From: Bin87 sp965220095
GTDB lineage: Bacteria > Chloroflexota > Dehalococcoidia > Lucifugimonadales > UBA3495
DNA length: 64,000 nucleotides
Reading direction: 5' to 3'
NCBI GenBank assembly: GCA_965220095.1
Contig: OZ244805.1
Location: 1,860,001 to 1,924,000 of the forward strand
Shown: positions 52,739-60,477 of the stretch, piece after piece
How the letters are laid out: each line of letters starts with the position of its first letter
Position numbering within the stretch: position 1 is the first letter of the stretch
Notes under the pieces: model-generated
Seen by the model: the letters and a program-made list of their open reading frames with translations, nothing else
Told to the model about the DNA's origin: nothing
The model's database searches: none
Translations under genes and position numbers: made by a program

Positions 52739-53213
52739 CGGGCATCTCCGTTGGGTTGCGGTTGCCCGATTCTAACAGCCCAAGTTCGCCCGCTACGACA
52801 GGCGTGCGTCACCTGGTTTGTGCCAGGTGGGATCCCGGCCACAGTCCCCGGCCGTCGTCGGAGGCTGACGGTGGTGGCCGTCGCGCAGCCGGAACCCCAC
52901 TGGCATATACGTTGGACGACGAGGTGCGGATGTTTGGGAGGGCGGCCCTCACCCCCGGCCCCTCTCCCAGAGGGAGAGGGGAGTGGTTGCCGGGCCTGGA
53001 AAGTCCCTTTCGCCCGGTACCAAACCTGTCATTGCGAGGAGCGGGACGACGCGGCAATCCCGTGGCGGCAACTACGCCTGCTACTCCATCGAGATTGCCA
53101 CGCTTCGCTCCCAATGACATTAATGCAACGGTCTCCCTGGGAAAGGGAACCGGCCAGCGCCGCCCAAAAAGACTCCCCTCTCCCACCGGGAGGGGGTCGG
53201 GGGTGAGGGCGTT
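52739..53213. repeat. Intergenic repeat cluster
   Basis: This 475-bp gap holds two copies of the GGGAGAGGG hairpin repeat (about 52950-52981 and 53174-53210). Between them is a short, 93-bp copy of the TCATTGCGAG palindrome (53027-53119). No gene is seen. Confidence 0.8.
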
Positions 53214-54134
53214 CTACCGCAGCTCTCTGGGCAACGTGAAGGTAATGTCCTCGTCGGCGCCGGTGAGCAAGGCAACGCTCTCCGGCTGGAGGGCGTCGAT
53301 CACCGCTTCCACCAGCACCTCGGGCGTGGAGGCTCCGGACGTGATGCCGACCCGATTCTTGCCGGTTAGCCAGTGCGGTTCGATTTCGTCGGGGCCGTTG
53401 ATCAGGTAGGCCGGCACGCCGTTGGCCTCGGCGACTTCGCGCAGGCGGTTGCAGTTCGACGAGTTTTGCGCCCCGATGACCAGCACCACGTCCACGTCGC
53501 CGGCCATCTGCGTTACCGCATCCTGGCGGTTGGTGGTGGCATAGCAAATGTCGTTGCGCACCACCGACGCCGGGAACCGGTTCTGGATGGCCGAGATCGC
53601 ATTGGCGGTGTCGCCAACGGACAGGGTGGTCTGCGTAATGACGGCCACTGCGGAGTCTGCCGACCAGCCGATGTCAACGTCGGCCACCTCGTCGGGCAGC
53701 GGCGACGTGTCGTCCACCAGGGTCATGGGAACCTGGCCCATGGTGCCGCGCACCTCCTGGTGTCCCCGGTGGCCCACCAGCAGCACGCGCTTCCCCTCGC
53801 GGTGGTACTTCTTGGCCTCGTTGTGTACCCGCGTCACGAGCGGACACACGGCGTCGATCACCCGCAGATTGCGGAGTTCAGCCCGCTCGAAGTCCTCCGG
53901 CGGAGAGCCGTGGGCGGAGAAGACCACCAATGCCCCGTCGGGCACCTCGTCAACTTCCTCGACGGTGATCGCACCCTTGCGCTCCAGCTCTGCCACCACG
54001 TAGGGGTTGTGAACGATTTGGTGCTTCACGTACACCGGCGGCCCGAATCGCTCCAGGCACAATTCTACCACTTCGATGGCCCGCACCACGCCGGCGCAGA
54101 ATCCCCGGGGGGAGCTCAGTACCACTTCAACCAT
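53214..54134 (-). CDS. ispH: 4-hydroxy-3-methylbut-2-enyl diphosphate reductase
   Basis: IspH catalyses the last step of the MEP isoprenoid pathway, making IPP and DMAPP with a 4Fe-4S cluster. The three cluster cysteines are present: C13 in SPRGFCAGVVRAIE, C97 in VIDAVCPLVTRVH and C197 in VRNDICYATTNRQ. Also seen are KHQIVHNPYVV, FSAHGSPPE, LLVGHRGHQEV and VGITSGASTPE. The length is 306 residues. ATG 54134 has AGGAG 5 nt upstream; the much longer open frame upstream runs through repeat DNA and was rejected. Confidence 0.95.
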   Translation of the reverse strand: MVEVVLSSPRGFCAGVVRAIEVVELCLERFGPPVYVKHQIVHNPYVVAELERKGAITVEEVDEVPDGALVVFSAHGSPPEDFERAELRNLRVIDAVCPLVTRVHNEAKKYHREGKRVLLVGHRGHQEVRGTMGQVPMTLVDDTSPLPDEVADVDIGWSADSAVAVITQTTLSVGDTANAISAIQNRFPASVVRNDICYATTNRQDAVTQMAGDVDVVLVIGAQNSSNCNRLREVAEANGVPAYLINGPDEIEPHWLTGKNRVGITSGASTPEVLVEAVIDALQPESVALLTGADEDITFTLPRELR

Positions 54135-54318
54135 GTCTGCTCCTGTGGGATTGACCCTCACCCGGTCCCTGCCCCAGCCATTATAAGGGATGTTGGCTGT
54201 AGGCCGCACCACCCGACGTTGCCGGGCTTCGGGACGACGGTTTGGGTTGAGATGTTCACCCTCACCCCAGCCCTCTCCCATCGAGGGAGAGGGTGTGGGA
54301 GGGAGAGGGCTGGGTGGG

Positions 54319-55494
54319 CTACGCGCTATCCGGCACCCAGCCCCAGGGGCGGGGGCCCCAGCCGGCTTCGTGGACCTGGCCGCGTTTGACCGACAGGACG
54401 GGCACGACGGCGCGCTCCGACGGACGGCCGTTGCCAAGTACGTCGTACACGACCCAGCTGCCGTCGACGATGTCGAGCACGGACACGTCGGCCTGCTTGC
54501 CCACCGCCAGGCTGCCCAGGCGGGCGTCCTCGCCGATGGCGCGGGCCGGGTTGATGGTGCACATCTCCACCACGCGAGAGAGGGTGAATCCCATCGCCAG
54601 GAAGCGGGTCATCATCTCGGTCATGCTGTGCACCGTGCGGATGCGGCCCGGCACGGTGAGATCGGTGCTGATGCAGTGGGGTTCGACGCCCTGGTCGAGC
54701 ACCCGCTCGCCGATGTCGAAGCTGAAGTTGGCGCGACCGTGGGCGGTGTCCAGCCAGACGCCCCGCTCGTGGGCTTCACGGGCTTCGGGCACCAGGTTGC
54801 CGTCGCCGTCCAGCACACCGCCCGGGTTGGCGGTAAAGAAGTGCGTTACGATGTCGCCCGGCTCCATGATGGGCAGCAGTTCGCGAATGACCTCCGCCGG
54901 GTAGCGCTTCTCGGTGTCGCCGATGTGCACCATCAGGGGAACGCCGGCTTCTTTGGCGGCGCGCTTGGCGAGACGGGGCATCTCCATGCCCATAATTTCC
55001 AGGGCCGGCGAAACCATACGCGCCTTGATGCCGCGTATGGTGCCGTTGCTTTCCTCAATGACCTGTATGGTGCGATCCAGGTCGATGCTGCTGGGCGCGA
55101 AAATGTCGGGTGTGGTGGCGAGTCCGGTGCGGCAGATGTGCAGGAATGGGATAATCTCGGTGGCGTTGCCGGGGATGATGTGCGCCGGGAATCCGCCATA
55201 GGTGTCGCAGCCGCTGCTGCCGGCATCCACCATGGTGGTTACGCCGGCGCGCACACCGCCCACGTCGGCATTGACGCCGTTGCCGTTGACGCCTTCGTAC
55301 ACGTGGGTATGCAGGTCGATGAGGCCCGCGGTAACGTATTTGCCCTTGACCTCAACGACGCGGGCCGCTTCGTCGGCGGATATGTCGGCAGCGACGGCGG
55401 CGATTTTGCCATCCTGGATGGCTACGTCGTAAGCGCCGTTCAGGTTCTGGGTTGGGTCGACAACAGTGCCGCCCTTGATGATCAGGTCATACAT
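54319..55494 (-). CDS. Amidohydrolase/deacetylase family metallohydrolase
   Basis: The 391-residue protein begins YDLIIKGGTVVDP and has the binuclear-metal signature GLIDLHTHVYEG. The bridging Lys is in GIKARMVSPALEIMG, metal His residues are in VPLMVHIGDTEKRY and IVTHFFTANPGGVL, and the catalytic Asp is in ISTDLTVPGRIR. This is the dihydroorotase-like amidohydrolase/deacetylase subgroup (EF_0837/AHD type). The substrate is unresolved; relatives act on N-acetyl amino acids or cyclic amides. ATG 55494 has GGAGGG about 9 nt upstream. It lies between ispH and prs on the same strand, with repeats on both sides. Confidence 0.88.
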   Translation of the reverse strand: MYDLIIKGGTVVDPTQNLNGAYDVAIQDGKIAAVAADISADEAARVVEVKGKYVTAGLIDLHTHVYEGVNGNGVNADVGGVRAGVTTMVDAGSSGCDTYGGFPAHIIPGNATEIIPFLHICRTGLATTPDIFAPSSIDLDRTIQVIEESNGTIRGIKARMVSPALEIMGMEMPRLAKRAAKEAGVPLMVHIGDTEKRYPAEVIRELLPIMEPGDIVTHFFTANPGGVLDGDGNLVPEAREAHERGVWLDTAHGRANFSFDIGERVLDQGVEPHCISTDLTVPGRIRTVHSMTEMMTRFLAMGFTLSRVVEMCTINPARAIGEDARLGSLAVGKQADVSVLDIVDGSWVVYDVLGNGRPSERAVVPVLSVKRGQVHEAGWGPRPWGWVPDSA

Positions 55495-55600
55495 TGCTGG
55501 GTTCCCTCCGATGGTGTTGGGAGTTATGGCTTATTCGGGGATGGGCAGGATGCGCGGATGGGTTGCCGCGCTCTCCCGACTGGAGACCATTGCACCAAGT

Positions 55601-55706
55601 GTCATTGCGAGCGCAGCGTGGCAATCCCGTAGAGGTTGCCGCGCTGGATGCAACGGTGTCACTGCGTCTGACGAGATTGCCACGTCGCTATGCTCCTCGC
55701 AATGAC
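55601..55706. repeat. Dispersed TCATTGCGAG palindrome, copy C
   Basis: This 106-bp copy runs from GTCATTGCGAGCGCAGCG to CTCCTCGCAATGAC and lies between prs and the amidohydrolase gene. Relative to copy A the two arms are swapped, so the element can sit in either orientation. Confidence 0.85.
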
Positions 55707-55763
55707 AGATTACGCGAACGTGTCTCGCGCGGAAGAGGGTTGGGGTGTGGGTTACATTCCAAT

Positions 55764-56711
55764 TTACTGGAACAGTTCGCCCACGGAGCGGCCCTCGTGG
55801 ATGCGGCGGATGGCTTCGCCGAGCAGGGGCGCCACAGACAGCACGGTGAGGTTGCCAACCTTTTGTTCATCGGTGAGCGGCACTGAGTCGGTTACCACGA
55901 CTTCGGAGTAGGCGCTATCCGCCAGGAGGCCCGGCGCGTGTTCGGAAAACACCGGATGCGTCGCGCAGCAATACACCTCGGTTACGCCGGCGTCCAGGAG
56001 GGCGTTGGCGGCGTTGACGATGGTGCCGCCGGTGAGGATCTCATCGTCGAAGGTGAGCGCCCGTTTGCCGCGCACGTCGCCGATGACGTTCAGCGTTTCC
56101 GAACGGTCGTCGTTGCCGGTGCGTCGCTTTTCGATGACGGCCACCGGGACGCCCAACCGTTCGGCCATATCCCGCGCCCGCTTGCTGATGCCGAAATCGA
56201 CGGCCACCAGGGTGAGATCGTCCAGCCCCTTTTCGATGAAGTAGTTGGACAGGATTGGCTCGGCGGTGAGTTCGTCCACCGGGATGTTGAAAAACCCCTG
56301 AATCTGTCCGGCGTGCAAGTCCAGCGTCAGCACGCGGTCGGCGCCGGCGGTGCTGATCAGGTCGGCTACCAGTCGCGCTGTGATGGGAACCCGGGGCTGG
56401 TCTTTCTTGTCGGTGCGACCGTAGCCGTAGTAGGACACCACCGCGGTGATGCGGCCCGCCGATGCCCGACGGCAGGCGTCGATCATGATCAGAAGTTCCA
56501 TCAGGTTGTCGTTGGTGGGCGCCACCGTTGGCTGAATGATGAACACGTCGCGCTCGCGGACGTTTTCTCCGATCCGGACGAACGTATTGTCGTTGGCGAA
56601 CTTGAACGCCTCGCTCTTACCCAGGGGAATTCCCAGATAGTGGCAAACATCGTGCGCCAGTTGGGGATGGGCATTGCCGGAAAACACCTTTAGTTCGTTC
56701 AGCATGGGCAT
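55764..56711 (-). CDS. prs: Ribose-phosphate pyrophosphokinase
   Basis: Prs makes PRPP from ribose-5-phosphate and ATP, feeding nucleotide, NAD and pyrimidine synthesis (including the PyrE and NadD steps seen in this window). The 315-residue product has KVFSGNAHPQLAHDVCHYLG, YYGYGRTDKKDQPR, the metal loop LTLDLHAGQIQGFFNIPVDE, and the PRPP loop ALTFDDEILTGGTIVNAA. ATG 56711 has AAGG 7 nt upstream; an in-frame ATG 44 codons earlier has none. It is the first of a minus-strand series prs, amidohydrolase, ispH, separated by repeats. Confidence 0.95.
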   Translation of the reverse strand: MPMLNELKVFSGNAHPQLAHDVCHYLGIPLGKSEAFKFANDNTFVRIGENVRERDVFIIQPTVAPTNDNLMELLIMIDACRRASAGRITAVVSYYGYGRTDKKDQPRVPITARLVADLISTAGADRVLTLDLHAGQIQGFFNIPVDELTAEPILSNYFIEKGLDDLTLVAVDFGISKRARDMAERLGVPVAVIEKRRTGNDDRSETLNVIGDVRGKRALTFDDEILTGGTIVNAANALLDAGVTEVYCCATHPVFSEHAPGLLADSAYSEVVVTDSVPLTDEQKVGNLTVLSVAPLLGEAIRRIHEGRSVGELFQ

Positions 56712-56843
56712 AGCAGCACCTTCAGCAGCGGATGGGACAACCGTGGGCGGCCGGCGATTGCGCAGACGACGGCCGAAGTGAAGTGTCGGTCGGGTAATGG
56801 TAAATGCGCAAGCAAAGGTAGTCAACGCCGGGGGAGTCCTCAC

Positions 56844-56987
56844 CAGGGCCTTTCCAAAGTTAGTCCGTCATTCCGACGCAAGCCGGAATCCACGTGCCCT
56901 TAATCAGAAGAATCCTGTCCATCCCGTTTATCTTGTTCATCCCGGTAAAATAATGTCCCCAATGCCAACGACTTTGGAAAGGCCCTG
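56844..56987. mobile_element. 144-bp MITE-like element with 17-bp perfect inverted ends
   Basis: CAGGGCCTTTCCAAAGT (56844-56860) and ACTTTGGAAAGGCCCTG (56971-56987) are exact reverse complements. The interior includes a CGTCATTCCGACGCAAGCCGG hairpin word and ATCCTGTCCATCCCG-type sequence, and is non-coding. It lies upstream of prs, so it may influence that promoter. Confidence 0.65.
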
Positions 56988-57014
56988 TCATCTCATGCGT
57001 ACCCACTCTAATCT

Positions 57015-57121
57015 GTCATTGCGAGCGCAGCGTGGCAATCTCGTTGCCGTAGCAATGATGGTTCACCGAGGTGTACTCAACCTCAACGAGATTGCCACGT
57101 CGCTACGCTCCTCGCAATGAC
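57015..57121. repeat. Dispersed TCATTGCGAG palindrome, copy D
   Basis: The 107-bp copy runs from GTCATTGCGAGCGCAGCG to CTCCTCGCAATGAC. The 56712-57333 interval otherwise holds only the MITE-like element and a short AT-richer stretch before lepB, which probably contains its promoter. Confidence 0.85.
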
Positions 57122-57333
57122 AGGGGGCGCCAGGGTGGATAGTCCTGTTTCCGAGGCAGTGGGGGAGCGCATCAGCTCAATAACGGGCCCATATGGCGCG
57201 GGAAACAGTGTTGGCGTACTGCTAGAATATCCTGGCAGTGGTGCCGTAGCAGTGGTGCCCTTGCAGCGACGCCGTAGCGGTGGTGCCGTAAGCCGGAAAT
57301 TATGAACGCCCGAGATTACCAACGTCCGCGACT

Positions 57334-57915
57334 ATGAACGACCGTAGCTGGCTTCGCGAACTCGTTGAGGTTACCATCATTGGGTTGCTGGTGTTTACTG
57401 CCATCCAGGTGGCGCTGGTGAACTTTCGCGTCGAGGGATCCAGTATGCGACCCACCCTGCTGCCGGGGCACTACCTGATGGTGGGCAAGCTGCTGTACTT
57501 CCGGCTGGATACCGACCGGTTGGGTAAAATCATCCCGTTTTGGCAACCCGGCGAACCACAGCTGGTTTACCTGGTGCGCCCGCCGGCCCGCGGCGACGTT
57601 ATCGTCTTTGACTATCCACGGGACACGGAGCGGCAATTCGTGAAACGGATAGTCGGTGAACCGGGGGACGTGGTGTCGATTTACGATGGAGTAGTCAGCA
57701 TCGACGGTGTGCCGCAGGATGAACCCTATCTGCAGGCGCTGGGCAGGAGCGATATGCACCCGGTTCGGCTGGAGGATAACGAGTATTTCGTCCTGGGCGA
57801 CAACCGCACCGGCAGCCAGGATTCCCGGCACTGGGGCACGCTGGCGGCCAACCACATCATCGGGAAGGTGTGGGCGGTTTACTGGCCCCGATCGGCCTGG
57901 GGGTTTCCGGACTAG
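57334..57915 (+). CDS. lepB: Signal peptidase I
   Basis: LepB removes signal peptides at the outer face of the membrane. The 193-residue protein has one N-terminal transmembrane helix (VTIIGLLVFTAIQVALVNF). The catalytic Ser37 lies in RVEGSSMRPTLLPG, the general-base Lys104 in QFVKRIVGEPGDVVSIYDG, and box E in LGDNRTGSQDSRHWG. The insert between boxes B and C is longer than in B. subtilis SipS. ATG 57334 has no strong ribosome site. It would process exported proteins such as the LRR protein at 38547. Confidence 0.93.
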   Translation: MNDRSWLRELVEVTIIGLLVFTAIQVALVNFRVEGSSMRPTLLPGHYLMVGKLLYFRLDTDRLGKIIPFWQPGEPQLVYLVRPPARGDVIVFDYPRDTERQFVKRIVGEPGDVVSIYDGVVSIDGVPQDEPYLQALGRSDMHPVRLEDNEYFVLGDNRTGSQDSRHWGTLAANHIIGKVWAVYWPRSAWGFPD

Positions 57916-57986
57916 TGCGGGTCGGGGGATGGTATTCACCCTCACCCCGATCCTCTCGCATCGTAGGGAGAGAAGGCTTGAGGCGG

Positions 57987-58313
57987 TTATTCGGGTTCGA
58001 TTACCGGGCCTACCAGTACGTCGTCTCCGTCAACGCGGATGGCGAATTTGCGCAGCGCTTCGGTGGCCGGCGGCGTAACCGGCCGGCCGCTGGCGATGTC
58101 GAAAACCGCGCCGTGCAGGGGACACACAATCTCCTCTTCCTCCAGGTCGCCTTCCGACAGGTTGGCATAGGCATGGGTGCAGATGTCGTCGCAGGCGTGC
58201 AGCTCTCCTTCCAGGTTCACCAGCAGGATTTCTTCTGGCCCCACTTTCACCGACAGCATATCGCCGGGCGGGATGTCGCTCAGGGAGGCAACTTTGACAA
58301 ATTCGTCGGCCAT
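57987..58313 (-). CDS. Rieske [2Fe-2S] ferredoxin-like protein
   Basis: The 108-residue soluble Rieske protein has both cluster motifs: C45-T-H47 in CDDICTHAYANLSEG and C64-P-L-H67 in EEIVCPLHGAVFDIASGRPV. The size fits the stand-alone ferredoxins that donate electrons to ring-hydroxylating or other oxygenases (NirD/BphF-like). No oxygenase gene is adjacent; the LLM enzymes in this window do not usually need one. ATG 58313 has AGGAG 8 nt upstream. Confidence 0.92.
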   Translation of the reverse strand: MADEFVKVASLSDIPPGDMLSVKVGPEEILLVNLEGELHACDDICTHAYANLSEGDLEEEEIVCPLHGAVFDIASGRPVTPPATEALRKFAIRVDGDDVLVGPVIEPE

Positions 58314-58479
58314 TTAGGACGCTCCTTAAACTTAATATGCGCGGTGTCGCCGCGCCGACATCAGCATCAGCCCGCGCGAATATCCGTCGGCAGTATATTA
58401 TATGACAAACGTCGCGAAAACGGGCGGCTCTGGTTGCGGATGTGTCGTCCCGTCGGTGTCGCGCGCACCCACTTTATCC

Positions 58480-59218
58480 GTCATTGCGAGGAGCATGGCG
58501 ACGGGGCAATCTCGATGCGGTTGAACCCACGTCGGCGAACCGCCGTTGCTACGGCGACGGGATTGCCACGCTACGCTCGCAATGACAAAGCGGGTACGCG
58601 TGAGGGGCGGGTTGGTCACGCGTACCCACTTCAATCAGTCATTGCGAGGAGCATAGCGACGCGGCAATCTCGATGCGGTTGAACCCACGTCGGCGAACCG
58701 CCGTTGCTACGCCGACGGGATTGCCGCGCTACGCTCGCAATGACAGAGTGGATACGCATGAGGTCGCTCCGTCTCACGCGCACCCACTTTAATCCGTCAT
58801 TGAGAGGAGCATAGCGACGTGGCAATCTGGATGAGGTTGAACCCACGTCGGCGAACCGCCGTTGCTACGCCGACGGGATTGCCACGCTACGCTCGCAATG
58901 ACAAAGCGGGTACGCGTGAGGTCGCTCCGTGTCGCGCGCACCCACTTCAATCCGTCATTGCGAGGAGCATAGCGACGTGGCAATCTCGATGCGGTTGAAC
59001 ACACGTCGGCGAACCGCCGTTGCTGCGGCGACGGGATTGCCACGCTACGCTCGCAATGACAGAGTGGGTACGCATGAGGTCGCTCCGTGTCGCGCGCACC
59101 CAGTTTTATCCGTCATTGCGAGGAGCATGGCGACGGGGCAATCTCGATGCGGTTGAACCCACGTCGGCGAACCGCCGTTGCTACGCCGACGGGATTACCA
59201 CGCTACGCTCGCAATGAC
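58480..59218. repeat. Tandem array of the TCATTGCGAG palindrome, 158-bp period
   Basis: Five palindromes of about 106 bp start at 58480, 58638, 58796, 58954 and 59112, exactly 158 bp apart. Each runs from GTCATTGCGAGGAGCAT to CTCGCAATGAC, with a central ACCGCCGTTGCTACG. The 52-bp spacers contain their own inverted words (GGGTACGCGTGAG, CGCACCCACTT). Units differ by a few bases. The 58314-59329 interval has no genes apart from this array, which ends about 110 bp before the riboswitch. Confidence 0.9.
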
Positions 59219-59304
59219 AAAGTGGGTACGCGTGAGGTCGCTCCGTCTCACATGTACTGAACGAGTACAACGGATTGACCGGAGTCAAACGGCCTGATAC
59301 ACTC

Positions 59305-59320
59305 CAATTGTTAACAATTG
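59305..59320. promoter_or_regulatory. Perfect 16-bp palindrome upstream of the riboswitch
   Basis: CAATTGTTAACAATTG is fully self-complementary and AT-rich in a GC-rich setting, about 25 bp before the riboswitch. It could be an operator or part of the promoter for the B12 operon (inference). Confidence 0.4.
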
Positions 59321-59329
59321 AAACAGACA

Positions 59330-59575
59330 TGAAATGCCTGCCGGTGGCTCGTGAACCTCGGTTCTTGGAAAAATTATAGAACTGAGGCAAGCGGGCTGAA
59401 AAGGAAATCCGGTGTGAATCCGGTGCGGTCCCGCCACTGTAATTGGTGAGGCGCCCTCCGGTCAGTGTTCCCACGGACGCTGACGAATAAGCCACTGCCC
59501 GAATTGGGTGGGAAGGCGGAGGAACGTCGCTCGTAGCCATAAGCCAGGAGGCCTGCCGCAGGTACGTTTTGACTG
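59330..59575 (+). ncRNA. Cobalamin (adenosylcobalamin) riboswitch
   Basis: The conserved core is visible: AAAGGAAATCCGGTGTGAAT, then CCGGTGCGGTCCCGCCACTG (59400-59439), a middle GCCACTGCCC ... GGGAAGGCGG, and the B12 box AAGCCAGGAGGCCTGCC at 59540-59556. A terminator hairpin at 59669 lies downstream. Binding of coenzyme B12 should reduce expression of the downstream cob genes. It is oriented + like the operon. Confidence 0.93.
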
Positions 59576-59964
59576 CACTGCGCGGAAGAGTGAGCAGATG
59601 CCGGCGAACCCCTGGTCGTGATCCGACTGCGGGGGAGGCGGTTTCCACCGGATAATTTCTACAACTTGCCCGACTGCGAAGTTTCCAGTCGGGTTTTTCG
59701 TCGTTGACGCAGTGACGATTGCATTCCCCTGCGCCGCTCCGGTGGGAAGGTTACCTCCTCCTCCGACCTGCCGGAGCTGCGCTCCTGACACATCGGCTGA
59801 TATATGCAACGAGGACGCGCGGCGACAACGTGCGGTGAACACCGCGCCGCCGGGCCGTGCTCGGCGGGGGCTCGCAATTTGCTTTGCCATCGCCGCTGGT
59901 TCATAATCGCCGCAATAAGACGCAAGAACCGAACTCACGCAGGGCTGTACTGGAGGTGAGATTG
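59576..59964. other. Leader between riboswitch and first gene
   Basis: This 389-bp region holds the riboswitch terminator (59669-59698) and then about 265 bp without a recognised gene. A strong ribosome site (GGAGGTGA) sits at its end. The distance between terminator and first gene is long, so a second promoter here cannot be excluded. Confidence 0.5.
59669..59698 (+). terminator. Rho-independent terminator of the cobalamin leader
   Basis: The arms CCCGACTG (59669-59676) and CAGTCGGG (59686-59693) enclose a 9-nt loop and are followed by TTTTT. The position 95 bp past the B12 box suggests transcription attenuation by the riboswitch. Confidence 0.8.
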
Positions 59965-60408
59965 ATGACGACTCCGACGGATGTTGTCCTCCGCAATATT
60001 CTGGAAGAATGCCGCGACGGTGCGGACGGGATTGGCTTCAACGAGGTAGTGGTGATGCTGGAAAGCACCGCCGCGTCGGCCGAAGTCTACATGGATTTTG
60101 ACGATCTGCGGTTCACGCCCAACGGTCGCGTCGTAACATTGATGGTTCCCGGGGGTACGCATATGCACCTGGATATGTCCAAGATTCGTGAGGCCGAGTT
60201 CATTCAAACGACCAACGACCAGGGCCTGCCGTCGTACCAGTTGTGGATGCGTGACGGTGAGGGCAATCCGGCGATGCGCGTGTACCTGCGCAAGTCGGAC
60301 GTTGACGCCACGAATCCGCCGCGACACAACTTCTTCATGTCGCTGCTGGAAAAGTATCCGGAGAAGATTGCGCTGCCGGCCGACGCTTACGATTCGGCAG
60401 GGGAGTAG
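59965..60408 (+). CDS. Unknown protein, first gene of the riboswitch operon
   Basis: The 147-residue product is alpha/beta: VVLRNILEECRDGADGIGFN, VYMDFDDLRFTPNGRVVTLM, GTHMHLDMSKIREAEFIQTT, YQLWMRDGEGNPAMRVYLRK, then RHNFFMSLLEKYPEKIALPA. The beta-rich middle is faintly like the HutX/ChuX heme-utilisation fold, but that is not secure. ATG 59965 has a strong GGAGGTGA 5 nt upstream. cobB follows 69 bp later on the same strand. Position behind the B12 riboswitch suggests a role in cobalt, corrin or B12-linked metabolism (inference). Confidence 0.65.
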   Translation: MTTPTDVVLRNILEECRDGADGIGFNEVVVMLESTAASAEVYMDFDDLRFTPNGRVVTLMVPGGTHMHLDMSKIREAEFIQTTNDQGLPSYQLWMRDGEGNPAMRVYLRKSDVDATNPPRHNFFMSLLEKYPEKIALPADAYDSAGE

Positions 60409-60477
60409 CCTTTAGCGCCAAAGTTCCCTCCCCCTCTGGGAGAGGGTGAGGGCCGGCGTTAGGTTGAGGGTTGATAT

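Noticed and set aside
53373..54389. 338-codon frame antisense to ispH
   Set aside because: IspH on the other strand has all three cluster cysteines; this frame has no domain support.
53214..54437. Longer IspH start 101 codons upstream
   Set aside because: The extension translates GGGAGAGGG repeat DNA; ATG 54134 has AGGAG and gives the normal IspH N-terminus.
54190..55632. 480-codon plus-strand frame across the amidohydrolase gene
   Set aside because: It runs antisense to a metallohydrolase with complete active-site motifs and begins in repeat DNA.
58480..59218. Regular array considered as CRISPR
   Set aside because: Units are about 106-bp palindromes with conserved 52-bp spacers and no variable spacers or cas genes.
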